Origin: Firmicutes bacterium UBA6811
GTDB lineage: Bacteria > Bacillota > SHA-98 > UBA4971
DNA length: 9,904 nt
Direction: 5' to 3'
Assembly: GCA_002452295.1 (NCBI GenBank)
Contig: DKEX01000083.1
Span: 1-9,904, forward strand
Under the pieces are notes generated by a model. The model did no database searches. It was not told the DNA's origin and saw nothing but the letters and a program-made list of their open reading frames with translations. A program made the translations under genes and the position numbers. Positions 5,848 to 9,904 of this stretch are shown in pieces (positions within the stretch are counted from its first letter, which is position 1; the number at the start of each line of letters is the position of its first letter).

Positions 5848-6642
5848 ATGGTCCCGAAGGGCGATCAACCGGAGGCAGAAACCTCAGGGGCAGTGCTGCC
5901 GGTGCCGCCTGGCGGGCACCGACTTCCGCCTCTGCCGTATCCATACAACGCCCTCGAACCATACATCAGCGAGACCCAGCTTCGGATCCACCACGACCGA
6001 CACCATGCGGCCTACGTCGAAGGGCTTAATACAGCCGAGCTAGCCCTCGTGGACGAGAGGGCGCGCCTGGACTTCTCGCTGGTCCGATATTGGGAACGTG
6101 AGCTTGCTTTCAACGGTTCGGGGCACATCCTGCACAGCATATACTGGACGAACATGATCCCGTCAGGCGGCGAGCCCACCGGGCTGGTGAGGGACTGCAT
6201 CGTCTCGTATTTCGGCAGCGTGCGGGCATTTCGCGAGCAGTTCTTCAGGGCGGCCCTCGATGTGGAGGGCTCCGGCTGGGGCGTGCTGGTCTGGCAGCCC
6301 CAGTGGGGGCGCCTCGAGATCCTCACAGCCTGGAGACATGAGGACCTCACCCAATGGGGCACGATACCCGTGCTGGTGGTGGACACCTGGGAGCACGCCT
6401 ACTACCTGGACTATCAGAATCGGCGCGCCGACTATATCAGGGCATGGTGGAACGTGGTGAACTGGCCTGACGTGGAGAGGCGCCTGCGCCTTGCCATGGC
6501 TGCTCAGGTGCCGATGCAGTCCTACGGCGGGCCAGCAGCTCATGGGCCGATGCCCTCCGCGCCGATGCCGGGCGGTCCGCCTCCTGGCGGGACTGGTCTC
6601 GCGGAGCCACCGCCAGGCCCGGGGATCCCAGGAGTGCCGTGA
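5848..6642 (+). CDS. Fe/Mn superoxide dismutase with Pro/Gly-rich tail
   Basis: Converts superoxide to oxygen and hydrogen peroxide. All four expected metal ligands are present: His48 (RIHHDRHHAAYV), His96 (GHILHSIYW), and Asp179 and His183 (DTWEHAYYLDYQNRRADYI). The second-shell position usually held by Gln seems to be His164 (TAWRHEDL), as in some archaeal and mycobacterial enzymes; this and the Gly92 context make the metal preference uncertain. At 264 residues it is longer than the usual 200. There is a 30-residue Pro-rich N-terminal extension and a 44-residue tail (221-264) of Pro, Gly, Met and Ala, probably disordered; similar extended dismutases occur in spore-forming Bacillota. No signal peptide is seen. 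ATG at 5848 is preferred over an in-frame GTG at 5839 because AGAGAGGTGA is six bases upstream of the ATG and overlaps the GTG. It is a single-gene unit, with convergent or divergent neighbours only. Confidence 0.95.
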   Translation: MVPKGDQPEAETSGAVLPVPPGGHRLPPLPYPYNALEPYISETQLRIHHDRHHAAYVEGLNTAELALVDERARLDFSLVRYWERELAFNGSGHILHSIYWTNMIPSGGEPTGLVRDCIVSYFGSVRAFREQFFRAALDVEGSGWGVLVWQPQWGRLEILTAWRHEDLTQWGTIPVLVVDTWEHAYYLDYQNRRADYIRAWWNVVNWPDVERRLRLAMAAQVPMQSYGGPAAHGPMPSAPMPGGPPPGGTGLAEPPPGPGIPGVP

Positions 6643-6804
6643 ACACCTGCAGGTGACGAGCCACGTCGCGCCGTGTCACGCGTGGCGTGGCGAGGGGGCG
6701 CGCAGCGCGGCGCGACGCCCGGCCGAGCCCCTGCCGGGGCCGCCGGGCAGGAACTCGGAGTTATCCCCTCGGCTGGCAACCTTCTCCATGGAAGGCTTCC
6801 TCCC
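6643..6804 (+). other. GC-rich spacer after superoxide dismutase
   Basis: No gene is supported. The stretch contains overlapping GC-rich inverted repeats (CCCGGC with GCCGGG, CCTGCC with GGCAGG near 6717-6751). These could stop transcription of the dismutase gene, but no T-run follows, so a Rho-independent terminator cannot be claimed. GGAAG-G-CTTCC at 6790-6800 lies just upstream of the tRNA promoter. Confidence 0.3.
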
Positions 6805-6833
6805 TTGATAGGACGCCTCACTTGTGCTAATAT
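6805..6833 (+). promoter_or_regulatory. Vegetative promoter for tRNA-Lys
   Basis: TTGATA (6805-6810) and TAATAT (6828-6833) are separated by exactly 17 bases and each differs from consensus by one base. Transcription should start near 6840, about 68 bases before the mature tRNA 5' end. It is the best housekeeping promoter in the window and faces the tRNA gene. Confidence 0.8.
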
Positions 6834-6907
6834 GGTGGTGTCCGTTAGCGGCCAGGGCCGTGTTCAGGCGCGCCACGCGCCAATTGCATAGCGCGATTCC
6901 TTTGGGT

Positions 6908-6983
6908 GGGCCATTAGCTCAGTTGGTAGAGCACCGGACTTTTAATCCGGGTGTCGCAGGTTCGAATCCTGCATGGCTCACCA
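6908..6983 (+). tRNA. tRNA-Lys (anticodon UUU), CCA encoded
   Basis: The acceptor stem GGGCCAT pairs with ATGGCTC (one G-T pair), followed by A73 and an encoded CCA. The D arm contains TAGCTCAGTTGGTAGAGC. The anticodon arm is CCGGA-CTTTTAA-TCCGG with anticodon TTT at 6941-6943. The T arm contains GGTTCGAATCC. All stems are intact, so the gene should be functional. It is transcribed from the promoter at 6805-6833 and stopped by the hairpin at 7066-7099. Its 3' end is a typical integrase target, and an integrase remnant lies directly downstream. Confidence 0.97.
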
Positions 6984-7038
6984 GCTATTTGTGGGTTTGG
7001 GTGAGCGGGTGAGTGCTCTGTACAGGCAAACGCACCGG

Positions 7039-7068
7039 ATGGCTCAACAGTATTTATGCGGGTTTGGG
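7039..7068 (+). repeat. Imperfect duplicate of the tRNA-Lys 3' end and flank
   Basis: The stretch 7039-7068 (ATGGCTCAACAG, then TATTTATG, then CGGGTTTGGG) aligns to the tRNA 3' end and following bases at 6973-7001 (ATGGCTCACCAG, CTATTTGTG, GGTTTGGG) with a few mismatches and short gaps. CACCGGA, found in the tRNA anticodon stem, also directly precedes the second copy. This fits an attachment-site duplication or a second tRNA copy with an internal deletion. The second copy cannot form a tRNA. Confidence 0.55.
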
Positions 7069-7099
7069 ACCTGGGAGGGAGTCCCAGGTCCCTTCGTTT
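7066..7099 (+). terminator. Rho-independent terminator of tRNA-Lys
   Basis: GGGACCTGGGA (7066-7076) and TCCCAGGTCCC (7082-7092) form a perfect 11-bp stem with a five-base loop, followed by TTCGTTT. It lies 83 bases after the tRNA and inside the 3' end of the integrase remnant on the other strand. Confidence 0.8.
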
Positions 7100-7119
7100 G
7101 GGGAAAATCGGGGAAAATC
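7100..7119. repeat. Tandem GGGGAAAATC pair
   Basis: Two exact 10-bp copies lie head to tail, immediately after the tRNA terminator and over the C-terminal codons of the integrase remnant. Short direct repeats near an attachment site can be arm-type integrase binding sites; that reading is a guess. Confidence 0.45.
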
Positions 7120-7412
7120 AAAATCCCCGCTAACGGGCCTGTCGTTTGCCACCGCACTGACGATTGTCCTGGCTTCTCTGGTCGGGTACGATTCCTCCAT
7201 GGCGGCAGCCGCTTCATCCTCCATTATCGCAAGGATGTGGCCGTAGCGGTCCTGTGTGAAGGCAGTGCTGGAGTGCCCGAGGCGCCCTGACACGGTCTTT
7301 AGCGGAACGCGAGACATGAAAAGTAACGTCGCGTTGGTGGGACGCAGGTCGCAGCAGGTGTTGGCCGCCAGAGGGTCTTGAGGCGGCGGGCATGTTCATA
7401 CACATGGTCCAT

Positions 7413-7895
7413 CTACCGGAATGCAGTGTTGGCCCAGGTTAGAAACTCTGCCAGCGACATTACACGGATCGTCTTCTCGGCCTCTCCCATATACCTCTTT
7501 TCCCTGGCGGCGTCCTTGAGCCAGTCAAGGGCGCCCTTCTTGTACCCACCGCCATCAACGACAATGATGATGTCGTTTTCCGGCATGGCTTCGACTGCAT
7601 TCAGGTATAGGTAGGGGAACTTCTCATCAACGCTCCCTGCAGTCTGCTGCCATTTACACTCGATACGTATGCGCATAGCATGCTTTCGTGAGACCAGTAG
7701 GAATTCGGTGTGGCCGGGATGCCTATATATGGTCTGATATGGCGCATTCCTGAGCAGCAGTTCTTCGGCATACCGCTCGGGATGGGCTTGCCAGTTCCCG
7801 AAGGACACCAGCTGAAATCCCTTGCTGGTCAAGGCCCCGATTACAGCTTTCTCCAGAGCCCCGCCCGAGCTATTGGCATAACCCCCCTGGGTCAC
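7413..7895 (-). CDS. PD-(D/E)XK nuclease, putative restriction partner of Dam-type methylase
   Basis: A 160-residue soluble protein with a complete PD-(D/E)XK layout: Glu15 in an N-terminal helix (SSGGALEKAV), acidic Glu64 on a strand (GHTEFLLVS), then Glu79-Cys80-Lys81 (IRIECKWQQT) with a following Gln. The stretch SVDEKFPYLYLNAVEAMPEN, the strand IIIVVDGGGYK and a C-terminal LAEFLTWANTAF recall a conserved nuclease family I have seen beside adenine methylases. The GTG start at 7895 overlaps the methylase stop as GTGA, and AGGGGG lies about eight bases upstream, so the two are translationally coupled. It would be the cutting half of a type II system acting on the methylase's site, probably GATC. 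It is much shorter than DpnII or MboI. Cutting activity is inferred only. Confidence 0.8.
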   Translation of the reverse strand: MTQGGYANSSGGALEKAVIGALTSKGFQLVSFGNWQAHPERYAEELLLRNAPYQTIYRHPGHTEFLLVSRKHAMRIRIECKWQQTAGSVDEKFPYLYLNAVEAMPENDIIIVVDGGGYKKGALDWLKDAAREKRYMGEAEKTIRVMSLAEFLTWANTAFR

Positions 7896-8719
7896 GACCT
7901 CGCCCCCTCAAAAAGAGCCAGCACTTCTCCAACTTTACCGCGGTTGTCGCCATCACAGCTGATGAACCGCTGCACCTGCAAGCGGGTTATTTGCGCCATC
8001 CTGTAGGCGCTGTTGGTGAAATCCGTATCGTGATTGGATATGAGGACAGGGATGCCCCGCCCGGCAAGCTCTGCGGCCAGCCTGGCCAGCTCTGCCTGCT
8101 GCTCCATCGAAAAGCCGCCGGCGCTGTATGTGGTAAAGCTAGCGGTCGGCGAGAGGGGCACATAAGGCGGGTCGCAATAGAACACGTCCCCGGGTTTAGC
8201 CGCAGACATGACTTCGGTGAAGTCGCCGACAGTGAACTCCGCGTCCTGCGACCGATGGTAGAAATGCCTCATCTCGGCCTCCGGGAAGTAAGGCCTTTTG
8301 TACTGGCCAAAGGGAACGTTGTAGCCACCCTGGGCATTGTAGCGAACCAGCCCGTTATAGCCATAACGGTTAAGGTAGACGAGCAGAGCCGACTTCAGCG
8401 CAACATCTTTGGTCTCGTTGAAGGTTTCCCGCAATTCGTAGTACCTTTCGGCTGTGTTGTTTTCCGGGACGAAGAATGAGCGGCAGTACTGGATAAAGTC
8501 TTCCCCTTCAGCTTTAAGCGTCCGGTAGAGATTGACGAGGTCGGCATTGTTGTCGTTGAGCCAGCAAGCGGGGTAGTCGGTGTTAAGGAAGACCGCCCCG
8601 GAACCGACAAAAGGTTCGACCAAGCGCTTGCCGTGCGGAAGCCTGGCCCTGATCTCGTTGACAATCCGGTATTTGCTGCCCGGCCACTTCAGGAATGGAC
8701 GCACCAATCGGTACAGCAC
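7892..8719 (-). CDS. Dam-type DNA N6-adenine methyltransferase (GATC predicted)
   Basis: Transfers methyl from AdoMet to adenine in DNA. The 275-residue protein has the alpha-class order: FLKWPGSK (9-16) for AdoMet, EPFVGSGAVF (35-44) as motif I, the target-region signature RYNAQGGYNVPFGQY (126-140) typical of Dam/DpnM enzymes, and the catalytic DPPY (183-186). GATC specificity is inferred from that signature. The frame stays open to 9172, but the upstream part is low-complexity and lies over promoter sequence. GTG at 8719 is chosen since it follows a promoter and AGAAGGGAAG; TTG at 8707 or GTG at 8704 (SD GGAAGGTG) are close alternatives. It shares 4 bp with the downstream nuclease gene, forming a methylase-first operon. 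Confidence 0.9.
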   Translation of the reverse strand: MLYRLVRPFLKWPGSKYRIVNEIRARLPHGKRLVEPFVGSGAVFLNTDYPACWLNDNNADLVNLYRTLKAEGEDFIQYCRSFFVPENNTAERYYELRETFNETKDVALKSALLVYLNRYGYNGLVRYNAQGGYNVPFGQYKRPYFPEAEMRHFYHRSQDAEFTVGDFTEVMSAAKPGDVFYCDPPYVPLSPTASFTTYSAGGFSMEQQAELARLAAELAGRGIPVLISNHDTDFTNSAYRMAQITRLQVQRFISCDGDNRGKVGEVLALFEGARS

Positions 8720-8744
8720 CTTCCCTTCTGGCTGCCTATTATCT

Positions 8745-8773
8745 ATGTTACCACATTTTGTGGCACCTGCGAA
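8745..8773 (-). promoter_or_regulatory. Promoter of the methylase-nuclease operon with spacer palindrome
   Basis: On the minus strand TTCGCA (8773-8768) and TAACAT (8750-8745) are separated by 17 bases. The start point would be near 8738, about 19 bases before the GTG at 8719. The spacer holds the inverted repeat CCACA-AAA-TGTGG (8763-8751). A palindrome between -35 and -10 is where a repressor would block polymerase, and R-M operons are often held down by their own methylase or a C protein. No C-protein gene is seen. Confidence 0.55.
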
Positions 8774-8871
8774 TGCCCGCACCACAGGAAGGGACGATTG
8801 CCCGGAATGCGGCGGCACACCGGCATAGACCGATGAACTTGCACCTTGCCCTGCATTGCCCCGCGTCGCCC

Positions 8872-8898
8872 CGTCCCGTCCCGGGCCGGGACGGGACG
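8872..8898. repeat. Perfect 13-bp inverted repeat
   Basis: CGTCCCGTCCCGG and CCGGGACGGGACG are perfect inverted copies around a single G. The structure would be a very stable hairpin on either strand. Neither side is followed by a T-run, so termination would not be of the standard Rho-independent kind. Within each arm CGTCC/GTCCC recurs in 5-bp phase. Confidence 0.7.
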
Positions 8899-8952
8899 CC
8901 TTGTCCCGGTCCGCCGCCGATCTGGGCCTGGACCTCGGCCCAATAGTGATCT

Positions 8953-8971
8953 CACGCACGCACGCACGCAC
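8953..8971. repeat. (CACG)4 microsatellite
   Basis: Four full CACG units plus CAC lie in the non-coding gap between the toxin and methylase operons. Such a tract is prone to slippage. It lies about 180 bp upstream of the methylase promoter, too far for a direct effect on spacing. Confidence 0.6.
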
Positions 8972-9168
8972 AACCACGGGAGACCGGATACTATGGGCCT
9001 CTGGAGTCCTGACCCTGGCACCTGGCACAACCGGCGACCGCCCGAACCCGAGGCAGCCAGCAGCCGGGCCTGCGCCGGCAAAGCTAGCCCGCCCTGCCCG
9101 CCGCACGAGCGGGCTCCTCACTTGCGCGGCGTCGCGGCGAACACAACCTGAATCTGCGGGACCCTGTG

Positions 9169-9564
9169 TCAAGCGGACAGGACAACGAGACCTTCAATAC
9201 CTAAGAAATCGCCGCTGTTGTTGCTTATCAAGGGGCAGTGATAGAGCAGTGCAGTTGAAGCGATCCAGGCGTCACTACAGCTTATCGGCAGGCCAGCCTG
9301 CTTTCGCTGAGTGGTGACACTAGCCCAGATCTGGCACAGCCGATAGTTGTACGGCACGACAACGTAGTTCCTCAGCACAGATTCCATCCGGGATATTCGC
9401 GAGTCTCCCCAGTTACGTGAGTAGGCCCGATGATAGAGTTCTGCCACGGTCATGAAAGAGAGAAGAGGAGTGCGCCGCTCGAGAAGCGGACGGTACCGTT
9501 CCGCCCGCGTATCCGCCTTCAGCAGATACGATACCACGTCGGTGTCCACAACAACCGCGGTCAT
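9169..9564 (-). CDS. PIN-domain ribonuclease toxin, VapC type
   Basis: A 131-residue PIN-domain protein, the family's normal length. The acidic active-site residues are in place: Asp7 with Asp9 (VVVDTDVVSYLL), Glu42 (TVAELYHRA), Asp98 (CSDAWIAST) and Asp119 (NNSGDFLGIEGL). VapC toxins are Mg-dependent RNases that cut tRNA or rRNA and are silenced by a bound antitoxin. The ATG at 9564 is supported by GGAGG six bases upstream and overlaps the stop of a preceding small ORF by 4 bp, the usual antitoxin-toxin layout. The RNA target cannot be predicted. It lies in the same orientation as the R-M operon, 450 bp downstream, but with an intervening promoter. Confidence 0.9.
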   Translation of the reverse strand: MTAVVVDTDVVSYLLKADTRAERYRPLLERRTPLLSFMTVAELYHRAYSRNWGDSRISRMESVLRNYVVVPYNYRLCQIWASVTTQRKQAGLPISCSDAWIASTALLYHCPLISNNSGDFLGIEGLVVLSA

Positions 9565-9707
9565 GACAACCCTCCGAAGTGGACAAGGCGTTCTGGAGAT
9601 CGATAACTGAGAGCGAGTTCACCGTGCCGGAGCGATATACGCCGTCCGGGCTCCTTCCGGAGCTTATGGAGGGCCTCGGCTCCACGGACCTTGAACCTCG
9701 GGACCAT
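9561..9707 (-). CDS. Small ORF before VapC, candidate antitoxin
   Basis: The frame gives 48 residues from ATG 9707 (MVPRFKVRGAEALHKLRKEP, then GRRISLRHGELALSYRSPER, ending LVHFGGLS), or 62 from a GTG at 9749. GAGG five bases before the ATG favours the shorter form. It ends in a 4-bp overlap with the toxin start, so position and coupling fit an antitoxin. It does not resemble the AbrB, Phd, MetJ/Arc or DUF104-type antitoxins I know. A helix followed by a short strand pair (ISLRHGELALSYRSPE) is all I can suggest. An open plus-strand frame overlaps it, and only one of the two may be real. Confidence 0.5.
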   Translation of the reverse strand: MVPRFKVRGAEALHKLRKEPGRRISLRHGELALSYRSPERLVHFGGLS

Positions 9708-9904
9708 CTGTGCCTCGAGATCCTTTACTCGTGGGTTGTCGCCGGCCACTATAACCCGGACGAGCTGCGGCAGATGACCCGCCGCCTACTGGCAAACCTC
9801 ACAGTCGGCCTGAAGGATGACGATGGCGGCAACGATGCCAGCAGCCGTAGCAGCGACGAAGGCGAAGGCAGCGGCAGAGACAGAGATAGAGATAGAGATA
9901 GAGA
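9624..9904 (+). CDS. Unidentified gene, 5' part, antisense to the candidate antitoxin
   Basis: An open frame runs from GTG 9624 (or GTG 9579) to the window end without a stop, at least 93 residues. It reads MPERYTPSGLLPELMEGLGS, then DHLCLEILYSWVVAGHYNPD and ELRQMTRRLLANLTVGLKDD, an amphipathic, protein-like sequence. Third codon positions are strongly G/C (roughly three quarters by eye), more so than for the overlapping minus-strand ORF, which argues that it is coding. After residue 67 it becomes Asp/Ser/Gly-rich and ends in Arg-Asp repeats encoded by (AGAGAT)n. No clear ribosome site is visible. The family is not recognised. Confidence 0.5.
   Translation, partial: MPERYTPSGLLPELMEGLGSTDLEPRDHLCLEILYSWVVAGHYNPDELRQMTRRLLANLTVGLKDDDGGNDASSRSSDEGEGSGRDRDRDRDR
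9882..9904 (+). repeat. (AGAGAT)n hexamer repeat, in-frame Arg-Asp
   Basis: Three AGAGAT units plus a partial fourth run to the window edge and may continue. In the frame of the plus-strand ORF each unit adds Arg-Asp, so copy-number change would alter length but keep frame. Confidence 0.7.

Larger units (their letters stand above)
7054..7377 (-). pseudogene. C-terminal remnant of a tyrosine recombinase (integrase)
   Basis: The minus-strand frame reads DLRPTNATLL (about 7350-7321), VSGRLGHSS and DRYGHIL, matching the last boxes of phage-type tyrosine recombinases (HxLRHTxATLL, VSERLGHSS, xTYxH). The nucleophile Tyr and the second Arg are kept, but the His of the HxxR box is replaced by Cys and the N-terminal two thirds with the first Arg are absent. 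An upstream stop (TGA near 7395) closes the frame, and another frame just before it reads VYEHARRLKTLW, perhaps older debris. The frame ends through the tRNA terminator. These enzymes insert elements into tRNA 3' ends, and this one sits next to tRNA-Lys, so it marks one end of an integrated element that can no longer move by itself. Confidence 0.75.
8774..9168. other. Gap between toxin and methylase operons: hairpin and short repeats
   Basis: No gene is supported here. It contains the 13-bp perfect inverted repeat described separately, and a (CACG)4 microsatellite at 8953-8971. The open minus-strand frame that joins this stretch to the methylase encodes Arg/Pro/Ala-rich sequence with no fold-like pattern, so I treat it as non-coding. 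No clear terminator of the toxin gene was found. Confidence 0.45.

Noticed and set aside
8720..9172. N-terminal extension of the methylase frame to 9172
   Set aside because: The translation is low-complexity, covers the promoter, palindrome and microsatellite, and Dam-type enzymes begin just before FLKWPGSK.

Overview
This is GC-rich bacterial DNA with short intergenic spacers in the operons and long, C-rich, low-complexity gaps between them. A LacI regulator, a Bacillus-type Fe/Mn superoxide dismutase and a typical bacterial tRNA-Lys fit a high-GC Gram-positive lineage (Bacillota or a relative). That placement is a guess from protein flavour; no marker gene in the window fixes it.

Left part (1-5011), all genes on the minus strand. 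From right to left: two small overlapping unrecognised genes (4700-5011 and 4414-4725), a creatininase-family amidohydrolase (3354-4313), a frameshifted remnant of a HEPN-domain gene (3180-3353), a LacI-family regulator (1830-2837) with two near-identical 14-bp palindromic operators upstream, and a mannosylglycerate-synthase-like glycosyltransferase (439-1755). The regulator and glycosyltransferase are probably co-transcribed and autoregulated through the operators. A further gene starts at position 21 with a perfect Shine-Dalgarno and leaves the window at once. The gap before it carries a five-run G-quadruplex motif and a direct/inverted TGGCAT array.

Middle (5012-6907): an 830-bp gap with an RCCGC pentamer minisatellite and several strong hairpins. 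Then a plus-strand superoxide dismutase with complete metal ligands and an unusual Pro/Gly-rich C-terminal tail. Then a well-formed sigma-70/sigma-A-type promoter for the tRNA.

Right part (6908-9904) looks like a tRNA-anchored accessory region. tRNA-Lys(UUU) is followed by an imperfect duplicate of its 3' end and flank, a strong terminator, and the decayed C-terminal end of a tyrosine recombinase. Beyond that is a compact restriction-modification pair: a Dam-type GATC adenine methyltransferase overlapping by 4 bp a 160-aa PD-(D/E)XK nuclease, with its own promoter and a palindrome inside the promoter spacer. Next is a PIN-domain (VapC-type) toxin preceded by a 4-bp-overlapping small ORF that could be its antitoxin. 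On the opposite strand an open, well-coded reading frame starts around 9624, overlaps that putative antitoxin and runs off the right edge into an (AGAGAT)n repeat encoding Arg-Asp.

The clearest candidates for something new are the short-nuclease/Dam module in a tRNA-Lys island, the toxin with an unrecognised antitoxin antisense to another reading frame, and the two-gene cassette at 4414-5011. The sequence alone does not prove any of these to be a new system.
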